Assembly: GCA_945871085.1 (NCBI GenBank)
Contig: CAMBVX010000006.1
Location: forward strand, 1-52,045
Source of the DNA: Opitutus sp. GAS368
GTDB taxonomy: Bacteria > Verrucomicrobiota > Verrucomicrobiia > Opitutales > Opitutaceae
Reading direction: 5' to 3'
DNA: 52,045 bases
Shown here piece by piece: positions 26,124 through 35,339 of the stretch. The first letter of the stretch is position 1. Each line of letters begins with the position of its first letter. Below the pieces are notes generated by a model. It was not told the origin of the DNA. It was given only the letters and a program-made list of their open reading frames with translations, and did no database searches. The translations under genes and the position numbers were made by a program.

Positions 26124-27362
26124 ATGACAATCTCCGTCTTCCCCCACGTTGCCCGCTTTTCGCTGGTGCTCGCGCTCATGCTGCCCGCCCTCGTGCTCGC
26201 GGCCGATGCTCCGAAAGGCGCGCCAAAAAACACGAAGAAGGCCGCCGCGCCCGCCCTCAAGTTTCGCGTGCAGCAATTGCACGTCGACAATAACGAGGGC
26301 TGCGCCGTCGCGGACTTCGATCGCGATGGCAAACTCGACGTCAGCGCGGGTGAGTTCTGGTATGCCGGACCTGATTTTAAAACGAAGCGACCGCTGCGGA
26401 AACTGGAGCCATTTCAGAAGGACTACCTCACCAATTGTGGTGAGCACGCCTACGACGTGAACGGCGACGGGTTTCCCGATATCGTCAGCGGCGCGTTTGG
26501 CGATACGAAGATCACTTGGTATGAAAATCCCGGTGCCGCTGGATTGAAGTCGAGTGCGTTGTGGGCGCCGCGTGTATTGATCGACACTGGCTTGGCGCAA
26601 AACGAGTGGACCGATTTCCGCGATCTCGACGGCGATGGGATCCCCGAATACGTCGTCAACTCCTATGGCCCCGCCAACGCCGTCATGGCCTATCGCTTCG
26701 CGAAGGGTGAAAAGGGCGAACCCATTCTCAAGCCGTGGATGATTCAGGCTGGCGCGCCGTTCGTGAACGGTCACGGCATCGGCTTCGGCGACATCAACGG
26801 CGATGGGCTCGAGGATATTCTCTACGGCAACGGCTGGTATGAGCGTCCAAAAGAGGGCGCGCTGACGAAGCCGTGGAAGCGCCACGCCGACTGGACGTTT
26901 CCCCATGCCAGCACGCCGATGATCGTGGTCGACCTGAGTGGTGATGGCCGCAACGACTTCATCTGGGGTCACGGTCACAACTACGGGCTCTATTGGGAGC
27001 AGCGGATGGACGACAACAAGGATGGCAGCACGAATTGGCGGCACAACGTGATCGACGACAAAATTTCACAGAACCACTGCCTCGTCTGGGCCGACATCGA
27101 CAACGACGGCAAGCCGGACCTCATCACGGGTCGTCGCTTCAAGGCGCACAGCGGGAATGATCCGGGTGACAGCGAGCCGGGCTGCGTCGTGTTCTACAAG
27201 TGGAACCAAGCGACGCGCGCGTTCACGAAACACATGATCGCCGACAACGGGCCGGGCATCGGTCTGCAGATCCGCCTCGTCGATCTCGATGGCAACGGGT
27301 GGAAAGACATTGTCGTCGCCGGCAAGAGCGGGACGCATGTTCTCTGGAACGACGGGAAGTAG
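26124..27362 (+). CDS. Secreted FG-GAP/VCBS-repeat protein (beta-propeller)
   Basis: Product of 412 residues. A signal peptide is clear (hydrophobic F-S-L-V-L-A-L-M-L-P-A-L-V-L-A-A, cleavage after about residue 27), followed by a Lys/Ala-rich linker. Seven calcium-loop motifs follow at regular spacing: D-F-D-R-D-G, D-V-N-G-D-G, D-L-D-G-D-G, D-I-N-G-D-G, D-L-S-G-D-G, D-I-D-N-D-G and D-L-D-G-N-G. This is the pattern of a seven-bladed FG-GAP/VCBS propeller. Such proteins are abundant in PVC bacteria and are extracytoplasmic; some have carbohydrate-related activities, but no catalytic signature is seen here. It precedes the haem-binding protein by 128 bases on the same strand and is probably functionally linked. 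Confidence 0.9.
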   Translation: MTISVFPHVARFSLVLALMLPALVLAADAPKGAPKNTKKAAAPALKFRVQQLHVDNNEGCAVADFDRDGKLDVSAGEFWYAGPDFKTKRPLRKLEPFQKDYLTNCGEHAYDVNGDGFPDIVSGAFGDTKITWYENPGAAGLKSSALWAPRVLIDTGLAQNEWTDFRDLDGDGIPEYVVNSYGPANAVMAYRFAKGEKGEPILKPWMIQAGAPFVNGHGIGFGDINGDGLEDILYGNGWYERPKEGALTKPWKRHADWTFPHASTPMIVVDLSGDGRNDFIWGHGHNYGLYWEQRMDDNKDGSTNWRHNVIDDKISQNHCLVWADIDNDGKPDLITGRRFKAHSGNDPGDSEPGCVVFYKWNQATRAFTKHMIADNGPGIGLQIRLVDLDGNGWKDIVVAGKSGTHVLWNDGK

Positions 27363-27490
27363 TCGCCCGGTGGCGCGGGTCGCGTGAGTGAAATGCGTAA
27401 CCGGAGTGGGCCAGAACGTGCTCGCTTCCGGAGGGCACTCTCTGACGAACTCGGCATGTCTTTTTTCCTGTAAGTTTCCTCCTATCCTCT

Positions 27491-30400
27491 ATGATTTGTT
27501 ACCCACGTCTTGCCTTGGTGCTTTGCGTTGCAGTGTGCGCTGCGTTTGCGGCGGAGAAGCCGGCTGCGTTTGAGCTGCGCGATGGCGACCGCGTCGTATT
27601 CCTTGGCGACACGCTGATCGAGCGCGAGCAAGCCCACGGCTGGGTCGAGCTTATGCTCACGTCGCGGTTCCCGGAGCGCAACGTGACCTTCCGCAATCTT
27701 GGTTGGAGTGGCGATACGCCCGTGGGCGAATCGCGCTTCGGCCTGAGCCTCCTGCAAGCGGGCAAGGAACCGGCGAATGAAGGCTGGACGCAACTTGTGA
27801 AGCAAATCGAGGATGCCAAGCCGACGGTGGTGTTGGTGGGTTACGGCATGGCGGCGTCGTTTGAGGGTGAGGCCGGTCGGGAGAAATTCAGAACGGAATA
27901 TCAACGCTTGTTGGACATGATCGCGAAGATTTCCCCCGGTGCGCGGGTGGTGCTCGTCGGGACGGTGCGCCATGAGACGCTCGGTGCACCGTGGGCCAAT
28001 CCCGTCCGCCACAACGCCGAACTTGAGCGCACGTCGGCTGTCGTGCGGGAGATTGCAGCGCAGCGGTCGGCGACGTTTTTTCCGCTGTATGATGCCTTGC
28101 GCGCGCCGATGGAGCGGGCGACCGCGGCCAACGGTGGCAAGCTCACGGACAACGGGATCCACCTTAATAGCGGCGGCTATCGGGCGGCGGCCGAGGCGCT
28201 GGAAGACCAGTTGTTTGGGGCTGGCCAGCCCGGAGCGTGGCGGGTGAGCACGGCGGTGGAACCGCTACGGCAGGCGATCCTCCGCAAGAACGAATGGTTT
28301 TTCCACCGCTCGCGGCCGGCGAACATGGCTTACATTTTCGGCTTCCGGAAGCGGGAGCAGGGCAACAACGCCGTCGAGGTCCTGAAGTTCGACGGCTTTG
28401 TCGTCGAGGAGGAGAAACGTATTGCGCTGCTGCGCGGTTTGAAAGCGGGGGTGAGTGTCCCCGAGATCCCGCGTCGCGTGGGTAACCTCGTCACAAAATC
28501 CACGCCGCAACCGCATCCGCGGTTCACACTCGATGACGCGGTGGAGGTCACCTTGTGGGCGGAAAATCCGCTGCTAAACAAACCGCTGCACATGAACTTC
28601 GATCCGCAGGGTCGGCTCTGGGTCGCGAGCTCCGCGGTGTATCCGCAGATCGAACCGGGGCAGGCGCCGACGGACAAAATTATCGTGCTCGAAGATACGA
28701 CCGGCGCAGGGCGCGCGGACAAGGCCACCGTGTTTGCGGACGGTTTGCTCATCCCGACGGGTGTCGAACCGGGCGACGGCGGCGTCTACGTCGCGCAGAG
28801 CACGGAGCTGTTGCACTTCAAGGATACGAATGGCGACGGCAAGGCGGACGTGCGGCGGATTGTGCAGAGCGGCTTTGGCACCGAGGACACGCATCACAAT
28901 CTGCACTCGTTGCGCTGGGGCCCCGACGGGCGTCTCTATATGAATCAATCGGTCTACACCCGCACGGACACGGAGACGCCGACGGGGATCGTGCGGCTGC
29001 GGGCGGGCGGGATCTTCCGGATGGATCCCCGCAACCAGGAAATGGAGATCCTCTACCGCGGCTGGATCAATTCCTGGGGCTACCAGTTTGATGAATTTGG
29101 GCAATCGTTTGCCACGGACGGCGCCGGCGGTGCCGGGGTGAGCTGGGCGGTGCCGGGGGCGACCTACCGCACGCTCGCACCCGCGCGGCGGGAATTGCAG
29201 AGCGTGAGCCCCGGGGCGTATCCAAAATTCTCGGGCCTCGAGGTGATCCGGAGCACGCATTTTCCCGACGATTGGCAGGGCGATATGATTACGTCCGACT
29301 TCCGCGCGCACCGGGTGGTGCGCTTCAAGATTTCCGACCAAGGCTCCGCCTACGTCACCAAGGAAATGCCGGATGTGATGCGCACGACGGACAGCACATT
29401 TCGTCCGCTCGACGTGAAGCTCGGGCCCGACGGGGCGATCTATCTCGCGGATTGGAGCAATCCGATCATCCAGCACGGCGAAGTGGATTTTCGCGACACG
29501 CGGCGCGACAAAGAACACGGACGCATCTGGCGTATCGCCGCGAAGGGCCGCGCGGCGTTCGCGCAGACGGATTTTACGAAATTGGACAACGGGGCGTTGC
29601 TCGATCGGTTGCTCTCGAAAAACGGCTATGAGCAGGCGCAAGCAAAGCGTGTGCTCGTGGAGCGCGGTCCCGAGCGAGTGAAGGCGGACTTGGCCTGGTG
29701 GACGGCGAAGCAGACCGTGCCCGCTGCGCGGATGCAGGCGTTGTGGGCGCAGCAGGCGTTGAATCTGCCGGTGGCCGCGCTCGTTGCTGAACTCGTCGTC
29801 ACGAACGATCCGCGGATTCGCGCGGCGGGTGTGCGGGTGTTGCCGGTGGCGGATTCCCTCGCGCCGCTGACGAAATTGGTGACCGATGCGAATCCGCGGG
29901 TGCGGCTCGAAGCGGTGCGGGCGCTAGGCAAAGTCGGGACGGCCCGCGCGGCGGAGTTGGCGTTGACGATTTTGGACCAGCCGATGGATGCGTTTCTCGA
30001 CTACGCCCTGTGGCTCACGCTGAACGAGCTCGCCGCGCCTTGGCTCGCGGCCGTGCGCTCGGGCGCGTGGAGTTTTCAAGGTCGCGAAGCGCAGCTCGCG
30101 TTTGGACTCAAGGCGGTGGAGCCCACCCTCGCGGGTGACGTGCTCGCGCAATTGCTCACGGATCGCACGCTGCCGCGGGATGGCTCGGGTCCGTGGATTG
30201 AACTCATCGGCTCGGCGGGCGGTGCACGCGAGCAGCGACGGTTGTTTGAGACCCTGCTGGCGAACGGCTTTGACGAGCTGGCGGCGCCGCGCGCGTTGGC
30301 GGCATTGGCTGACGCGTCGCGATTGCGCGGCGTGAAGCCCGACGGAGATTTGGCGAAGTTGGCGACGCTCTTGGAATCGGCGTCGGGGACGACGCGACGC

Positions 30401-31777
30401 GCCGCGCTGCCCCTCGTGGGTACGTGGAAACTTGCGCCGCTGACGCCGTTGGTGGCGCGGCGTGCGAGTGAGGTGGCGACGACCCCGGCGGAGCGGACAG
30501 CGGCGTTGGGGGCGCTGCGTGAATTGGGCGGAGCGGCGGTGATCGCGGAGCTGCGGAAGCTGTCGCGCGGTGCCGCGAGTTCGGCGATTCAGCGCGAGGC
30601 CGTCGTCGCGCTCGCGGGCGTGGACCTCGCGGCGGCGATGCCGGACGTGTTGGCGGTGCTCGCGGCGACGACGGTCGAGGCGGACGCCCAGGCGCTTTGG
30701 CGGGCGTTGCTGGGGGTGAATGGGGCCAGCGTGCGTCTGGCGAGGGAACTACCGAAAGCGACGTTGCCGGCGGCGGTGGCGAAGGCGGGGTTGCGCCCCG
30801 CGCGCGAAGGCGGACAAAACCAACCGCTCGTGCAGGCGCTGATTAAGAGCGCCGGCCTGACTTTGTCCGAGGCGCAGCTCACGCCGGAGGAATTGCAAAC
30901 GCTCGCCCGTCAGGCGCTCGCCGTCGGGGATGCGGCGCGCGGCGAAAAAATCTACCGACGACCGGAACTCGCCTGCATGGCGTGTCACGCGATCGGTGGT
31001 GCCGGCGGCAAGGTTGGGCCGGACATGACCAGTATCGGCGCGAGTGCGCCGACGGATTATCTTGTCGAATCACTGCTCTATCCCAGTGCGAAAATCAAAG
31101 AAGGTTATCACTCCGTGATTATCACGACGAAGGACCAGCAGGAGTTGAGCGGGATGATTGTGCGCGAGACGGCGACGGAGATTGTGCTGCGCAACGCGGC
31201 CAACCAAGAAGTGCAGGTCGCGGTAAAGAATGTCGCGAAGCGGACCAGTGCGGGTTCGTTGATGCCGGCCGGATTGATCGACGGCCTGTTGCCCGAAGAG
31301 CGACTGGATCTCGTGAAGTTTCTTTCGCAGTTGGGGCGGCCGGGTGAATTCGACGCGGCGAAGGGCGGCGTCGCGCGGGCGTGGAATTTATATACGGTAA
31401 CGAGCAAGAATCAGCACCTCGGAGTCGAGCGGGTCGTGCGCGGTGATGATACCCTGGTAGGCTGGGAGCCGGCGCTTTCGCTCGTGAGCGGGGTGCTGCC
31501 GGGGGAACTCATGGCGTCGGCCTATACGGCCATCGCCAATTCACGCGGCCTGTATGCGGCCACGCGGTTCGAAGCGGCGCGTGGTGGAAAAGTGAACTTC
31601 ACGGTCGGCGGTGGACTGAAAGATGTGTGGCTGAACGGCGTGCCGGTGAAGGCAGGGGCGCAGATGACGGTCGAGGCGCGAGCCGGCGTGAATACGCTGG
31701 TCTTGCAACTCGACGAAGCACAGGTGCGGCTGGGACTCACGTTACGATCCGGCGAGGTATCGTTTGTGTCCCCCTGA
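27491..31777 (+). CDS. PVC-type secreted haem-binding (CxxCH) multidomain protein
   Basis: Product of 1428 residues with a signal peptide (cleavage near residue 20). Domains in order: an SGNH/GDSL-like fold (about 25-235); a six-bladed 'membrane-bound dehydrogenase' beta-propeller typical of the PVC group (about 330-700, with H-M-N-F-D-P-Q-G-R-L-W-V and G-P-D-G-A-I-Y-L-A-D-W); a HEAT-like helical region (about 720-1100); and a c-type cytochrome domain with C-M-A-C-H at about 1161-1165 followed by G-P-D-M-T. A C-terminal beta domain ends the chain. It is likely a periplasmic or surface dehydrogenase passing electrons to the covalent haem. The hydrolase Ser of G-D-S is Thr (G-D-T), and the block III Asn is absent, so the SGNH domain is probably not catalytic. 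Confidence 0.9.
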   Translation: MICYPRLALVLCVAVCAAFAAEKPAAFELRDGDRVVFLGDTLIEREQAHGWVELMLTSRFPERNVTFRNLGWSGDTPVGESRFGLSLLQAGKEPANEGWTQLVKQIEDAKPTVVLVGYGMAASFEGEAGREKFRTEYQRLLDMIAKISPGARVVLVGTVRHETLGAPWANPVRHNAELERTSAVVREIAAQRSATFFPLYDALRAPMERATAANGGKLTDNGIHLNSGGYRAAAEALEDQLFGAGQPGAWRVSTAVEPLRQAILRKNEWFFHRSRPANMAYIFGFRKREQGNNAVEVLKFDGFVVEEEKRIALLRGLKAGVSVPEIPRRVGNLVTKSTPQPHPRFTLDDAVEVTLWAENPLLNKPLHMNFDPQGRLWVASSAVYPQIEPGQAPTDKIIVLEDTTGAGRADKATVFADGLLIPTGVEPGDGGVYVAQSTELLHFKDTNGDGKADVRRIVQSGFGTEDTHHNLHSLRWGPDGRLYMNQSVYTRTDTETPTGIVRLRAGGIFRMDPRNQEMEILYRGWINSWGYQFDEFGQSFATDGAGGAGVSWAVPGATYRTLAPARRELQSVSPGAYPKFSGLEVIRSTHFPDDWQGDMITSDFRAHRVVRFKISDQGSAYVTKEMPDVMRTTDSTFRPLDVKLGPDGAIYLADWSNPIIQHGEVDFRDTRRDKEHGRIWRIAAKGRAAFAQTDFTKLDNGALLDRLLSKNGYEQAQAKRVLVERGPERVKADLAWWTAKQTVPAARMQALWAQQALNLPVAALVAELVVTNDPRIRAAGVRVLPVADSLAPLTKLVTDANPRVRLEAVRALGKVGTARAAELALTILDQPMDAFLDYALWLTLNELAAPWLAAVRSGAWSFQGREAQLAFGLKAVEPTLAGDVLAQLLTDRTLPRDGSGPWIELIGSAGGAREQRRLFETLLANGFDELAAPRALAALADASRLRGVKPDGDLAKLATLLESASGTTRRAALPLVGTWKLAPLTPLVARRASEVATTPAERTAALGALRELGGAAVIAELRKLSRGAASSAIQREAVVALAGVDLAAAMPDVLAVLAATTVEADAQALWRALLGVNGASVRLARELPKATLPAAVAKAGLRPAREGGQNQPLVQALIKSAGLTLSEAQLTPEELQTLARQALAVGDAARGEKIYRRPELACMACHAIGGAGGKVGPDMTSIGASAPTDYLVESLLYPSAKIKEGYHSVIITTKDQQELSGMIVRETATEIVLRNAANQEVQVAVKNVAKRTSAGSLMPAGLIDGLLPEERLDLVKFLSQLGRPGEFDAAKGGVARAWNLYTVTSKNQHLGVERVVRGDDTLVGWEPALSLVSGVLPGELMASAYTAIANSRGLYAATRFEAARGGKVNFTVGGGLKDVWLNGVPVKAGAQMTVEARAGVNTLVLQLDEAQVRLGLTLRSGEVSFVSP

Positions 31778-32425
31778 TCCACGCGGGAGGTGTCATCAGC
31801 ACGCGCGGCGCGCCGAAGGGGTTGGCGCGTGGCACGGATGTCTCGCCCGTGGAATTCGCGAGGTCCGTAAATACGGGCCAAATGCCGATGCTAACCGGGG
31901 CAACTGGCAATCCGCAGATACGCTTGGGACAGGCACCGGGTCGATTTGCGGGGGGGAGCTGCGGGCCGGAGGTAACCCATGCTCATGGCAACGACCGTGA
32001 CCGAAAATAATCTCGTGAGTATTCCGGCGGAGATTGCGCGTGAGTTCGATATTCATCCCGGGACGGGGCTGGCTTGGACCAAGGCGGGTGGCCGGCGCGC
32101 TATTTGGCGCGGCCGCCTGGCAGTGCGCGGCGCGCGACCGCTGGATCGGCTGGACGGCGGCGCAACGCCAGCGCGGCCTTGCCCGGCGTCGCCAACCAGG
32201 CGCGCACCCCCTTAACCCCGCTTCGGTTGACACGTATTGGCCGGGACGCTTGCCGCTACGCGGGGTGAGATTTCGGCTCAAGTTTGATCAAACCCAGACG
32301 ATCATTCCTCGGGTGGGCTCCTCGCTTCATGTTGCACCCTATTTTCCCTCCGTCCTCACGCCCGTGCGTGCGTCCGCGACTCCGCGGGCGGTCCGTGCCC
32401 ACGTTGCCTTGATCCTTCTACACCC
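31778..32425. other. Gene-poor region between the haem protein and the HDOD gene
   Basis: Apart from the AbrB-like remnant, these 648 bases hold only a degenerate half of a REP-like palindrome at about 32240-32262 (GGGACGCTTGCCGCTACGCG). No intact gene was recognised; the other open frames are Arg/Pro-rich and look non-coding. Confidence 0.55.
31979..32215 (+). pseudogene. AbrB/SpoVT-like antitoxin, truncated or frameshifted
   Basis: A good Shine-Dalgarno sequence (GGAGG, 6 bases before the ATG) leads into M-L-M-A-T-T-V-T-E-N-N-L-V-S-I-P-A-E-I, which fits the swapped-hairpin AbrB fold. It continues to D-I-H-P-G-T-G-L-A-W at about residue 32. After that the sequence becomes Arg/Ala/Gly-rich and matches nothing expected in any of the three frames, so the C-terminal half is lost or scrambled. 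The frame still runs to a stop at 32215 (78 codons) and may be translated. No toxin gene follows. Confidence 0.5.
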
Positions 32426-33310
32426 ATGAGCCTCCCCTCCACGTCTGTCATGAAACCTTCCAAAGAAAAATTTCTCGCCGCGCTGAGTGAGATTGAAAAA
32501 TTCAGCCCCGCGCCGGTGATCCTCAGCAGTGCGATGAAGCTTCTGCGTGACCCACAGTCGGACCTCGAGAGCATCGCGACGCTGGTGGGCCGGGATACCG
32601 CGTTGATGGCGGACCTGCTGCGTTGCGCCAACAGCGCTTATTACGGCGGGGAAAAGAGCACGACGGTTTTTGAGGCAGTGCAGAAGATCGGCCTCCGCGA
32701 AACCATGCGGCTGCTGAATCTCGCGGTGGCGCGGATTGTGAGCGGGCGCGATCTCGCCTGCTACGGAATTCACGGCACGGATTTCTGGTCGGAGAGCCTG
32801 TTCAATGGTCTGTTCATGCATGTCTTGGCCCGTGAAACCAACGGCACCGATCCTGAAGAAGCCTACACGGCGGGTCTCCTGCGCTTTATCGGCCGGCTCG
32901 CGATCAACCAAACCATTGAAAATCTGCACGGCGGTCTGTTCTGGAATGGGCAGGAATCCATTTCGCAGTGGGAACTCGAGAACGTGGGCCTGATGCAAGC
33001 AGAGGCGGGCGCGCTGTTGCTGGCCAAGTGGCGTTTCCCCGAAGCCACGGTGTTGGCCGTGGGCGCGCAGGATGCGCCGGCGACCTTGGCCGAAGGGAAC
33101 TGGTTGGCCGAGGCGTTGTATTTCTCATCCGCACTGCTGCCGCACGGTCTGGGCACGCCCTTCCTGCCAGAGGTTGGGCCCACGTGGGAGGCGTCCCCGA
33201 TCGTGAGCGAATTCATCAACCGCCATGACCTGAGCACGGAGGCGGTGAACACGATGCTGCAGGCCACGAGCACGGCGTTTGAGGAAATCCGGGTGAATTT
33301 TGGGGCCTGA
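32426..33310 (+). CDS. HDOD domain protein
   Basis: Product of 294 residues. The HDOD domain, a hydrolase-dead relative of HD domains found in signalling proteins, covers about residues 20-220. Recognisable features are the opening L-S-E-I-E-K-F-S-P-A-P-V-I-L-S, the D-L-L-R-C-A-N-S-A-Y-Y-G segment and V-Q-K-I-G-L-R-E-T-M-R-L-L-N-L-A-V. A-Y-T-A-G-L-L-R-F-I-G-R-L-A-I takes the place of the HD motif. HDOD proteins couple nucleotide or two-component signals to motility, biofilm or cell-cycle output; the partner is not evident. A second start at 32450 is possible. It stands alone, followed by a tandem REP block. Confidence 0.9.
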   Translation: MSLPSTSVMKPSKEKFLAALSEIEKFSPAPVILSSAMKLLRDPQSDLESIATLVGRDTALMADLLRCANSAYYGGEKSTTVFEAVQKIGLRETMRLLNLAVARIVSGRDLACYGIHGTDFWSESLFNGLFMHVLARETNGTDPEEAYTAGLLRFIGRLAINQTIENLHGGLFWNGQESISQWELENVGLMQAEAGALLLAKWRFPEATVLAVGAQDAPATLAEGNWLAEALYFSSALLPHGLGTPFLPEVGPTWEASPIVSEFINRHDLSTEAVNTMLQATSTAFEEIRVNFGA

Positions 33311-33333
33311 GTCGCGGGGTGGGGACTTGCTTG

Positions 33334-33564
33334 GATTTTCGGAACGGCAGGCAGGGACGCCTGCCGCTACGCGGAGGCAGAAAGAGAACGAGAACGAGAA
33401 CGAGAACGAGTAGGATCGGAGTAGCCACAGGCCTCTGTGCCTGTGGGGGTTGGGGTGCTCAGGGATTTTCGGAACGGCAGGCAGGGACGCCTGCCGCTAC
33501 GCGGAGGCAGAAAGAGAACGAGAACGAGTAGGATCGGAGTAGCCACAGGCCTCCGCGCCTGTGG
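33334..33564. repeat. Tandem pair of REP-like double-hairpin units with an internal hexamer microsatellite
   Basis: Two ~115-base units begin at 33334 and 33464. Each has a hairpin CGGCAGGC-6-GCCTGCCG (33345-33366; 33475-33496) ending in CTAC, then a GAGAAC microsatellite (four copies in the first, two in the second). A second hairpin CCACAGGC-6-GCCTGTGG then follows, preceded by GTAG (33425-33446; 33543-33564). The two units are otherwise nearly identical, so one arose by duplication. They fill most of the 303-base gap between the HDOD gene and the MptE-like gene; no coding region was seen there. Confidence 0.9.
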
Positions 33565-33613
33565 GGCTCGGGCGGATTTGCGGAACGGGCAAGCGATGCC
33601 GACGGGCCGCAGC

Positions 33614-34222
33614 CTACTGCGCGATCGCCCACTCGTAGCTGACTTTTTCAAAACAAGTGAGCGTCGAGTCGGCGCTACAGTTATACACCTTCACGCCCTG
33701 GTGCTCGAGCATCGCGGCCGATTGTTCGAACGCTTTGCGCATGCGCGGATACTCCGACTGGTCGTGCGTGCGCGAATGAAAATCGTGGCCGAAGAAATGC
33801 GTTTTTTCGCCCTGGTTCTTCAGGTCGAGTCCGAGATAAAAAATCTCCTTGAAGCCCATGTAGACCGCCACCTGCAGGCCGAAATACGAGACGGTATAGC
33901 CGGAATAAATCCCCGCGGCCAGGTCATGGCTGAAACCTTCCGCGCCGAGGAGTTTCAACGGGATGCCGAAGGGGCGATCCGCAAAGGTGAACAGATACCG
34001 GGATTTTTTCAGCATGTCGGGGAATTCCGTGAAGATCCGCGCATCCATGGTGCAATGGTAGTGCGTATCGGGAAAAAGGATCGCGGAGCGGTTGAGGCCC
34101 ATGACGAGGCGGCGGCGCAAGGGGGTGAGATCCAGTCCACCGAGGGATGGACCCGAGGAGAGGATGAAGAGCCGCTTGCCTTCATGGAGATCCTGGAAGT
34201 CGCGGATCTTATGTGGAGCCAT
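33614..34222 (-). CDS. MptE-like / DUF115-type protein (motility-accessory-factor-like fold)
   Basis: Product of 202 residues from the ATG at 34222; an ATG at 34252 adds 10 residues. The opening K-R-L-F-I-L-S-S-G-P-S-L, followed by V-M-G-L-N-R-S, is the nucleotide-binding start of DUF115/MptE-like proteins. That superfamily includes Maf motility accessory factors and sialyltransferase-like enzymes. The middle has G-Y-T-V-S-Y-F-G-L-Q-V-A-V-Y-M-G-F-K-E-I-F-Y-L-G-L-D, the conserved 'whole-chain' segment of the family, followed by H-F-F-G-H-D-F-H. It is predicted to transfer a sugar or related group in the cytosol. It overlaps the sialidase-like gene upstream by 14 bases and is probably translationally coupled to it. 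Confidence 0.75.
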   Translation of the reverse strand: MAPHKIRDFQDLHEGKRLFILSSGPSLGGLDLTPLRRRLVMGLNRSAILFPDTHYHCTMDARIFTEFPDMLKKSRYLFTFADRPFGIPLKLLGAEGFSHDLAAGIYSGYTVSYFGLQVAVYMGFKEIFYLGLDLKNQGEKTHFFGHDFHSRTHDQSEYPRMRKAFEQSAAMLEHQGVKVYNCSADSTLTCFEKVSYEWAIAQ

Positions 34223-35183
34223 GGCCGAGGAGGTGGGCGGGGAAGGCGACATATTTGATCATGCGGCGGTTGAAGGTGTAGACGCCGCGGACCATGTGGT
34301 CACGACCGAGGATAAATGACGGATACGAGACTTCGAAAGGCGCGGAGTCCAAAACATAGGTGCCCGACCAACTGCGGCCGCTATTGGGCGAAAGGGAAAT
34401 CGCAAGGGGCGTGCGTTGATTTTCAATCGGATTGTGGATGAGCGCCAAGCGCCCGCCCGCAGTGACAGCGGAGAGACCACTGAGCGGGTTGATCAACGCC
34501 GTCTGCTCGGGTGGCGCCCACGTCTGGCCCTGGTCTTTCGAGGCGCTGCGCCACATACGGCCCGGGGCGCTGGCGGCCCGGAAATAGATGTCCAAGTTGC
34601 CCCGGGGATCGGCGAGGATCACGGGCTGGATCAGGTCAGGCTGGGTGAATCGGTGAAATTCATCCCAGTCCGCATAAGGGGCGCTGGCCTTGAGTAGAAT
34701 CGTCCGGTTCATGGACTCGTCATAGGCGGGCAACAGCAGGTCGGCGTTGGGCAGACACACCGGCGGGTGGCGAACCATGAGCCCCGCCCGCGCACCGAGG
34801 TCCGTGGGTCGCGACCACGTCTGGCCGTCGTCCGTGCTGGTGAGCAGATGGAGGGCGGCGCTGTTCCACCACGTGTTCCGGAGCGCGACATAGAACAGCA
34901 GGAGGGGCCCGTCCTTGGTCTGATAGAGCACGGGGTTGCCCAGGGAGGAGGCCGCACTGGCGAGCACAATTTTGGTCGGAGACCAGGCCCGGGCGTCTTT
35001 GGTCCGGCGGGCCGAGACGAGAATTGCGCCGATGTTTTCTTTTTCCGGATACGCATACCAGACGGTGAGCAGGTCGCCGCCGGCCGTCTCCACGATCGTC
35101 GCGGAGTGGCCGTGGTGGACGCCACCGTCGGGATTGTAGAGGAAAGCGGACTCGCTCAGGGACTCGCGAAAGAGGGTTTCCAT
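34209..35183 (-). CDS. BNR/Asp-box sialidase-like protein
   Basis: Product of 324 residues. It has the beta-propeller layout of the sialidase (BNR) superfamily with three Asp boxes: S-T-D-D-G-Q-T-W, S-K-D-Q-G-Q-T-W and S-P-N-S-G-R-S-W. An N-terminal H-H-G-H-S-A-T-I-V-E and conserved aromatic and Asn residues between blades also fit. There is no signal peptide or membrane anchor, so the product should be cytosolic, which is unusual for a sialidase acting on host glycans. It may act on an intracellular glycoside or have a non-hydrolytic role. It overlaps the MptE-like gene, implying a shared function around an acidic or nonulosonic sugar, which is inference. Confidence 0.8.
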   Translation of the reverse strand: METLFRESLSESAFLYNPDGGVHHGHSATIVETAGGDLLTVWYAYPEKENIGAILVSARRTKDARAWSPTKIVLASAASSLGNPVLYQTKDGPLLLFYVALRNTWWNSAALHLLTSTDDGQTWSRPTDLGARAGLMVRHPPVCLPNADLLLPAYDESMNRTILLKASAPYADWDEFHRFTQPDLIQPVILADPRGNLDIYFRAASAPGRMWRSASKDQGQTWAPPEQTALINPLSGLSAVTAGGRLALIHNPIENQRTPLAISLSPNSGRSWSGTYVLDSAPFEVSYPSFILGRDHMVRGVYTFNRRMIKYVAFPAHLLGHGST

Positions 35184-35339
35184 TAAGAAGAGGGGCGACG
35201 ACGTGAATCAATCAGAACTAGCCGGAATGGTCTGCCTGCGTGATCTCCGCGTGGACGAGGATGAATTCACCCGCCGCCGGAGGTGAACCCTGCTAGCGGC
35301 ACCTCCGAGGCAGTCGGGAAAAATATGCGCAGGCGGGTT

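Noticed and set aside
33334-33564. Possible CRISPR array
   Set aside because: Only two units, self-palindromic with near-identical 'spacers' and a microsatellite; no cas genes. The GTAG-footed hairpins fit REP elements.
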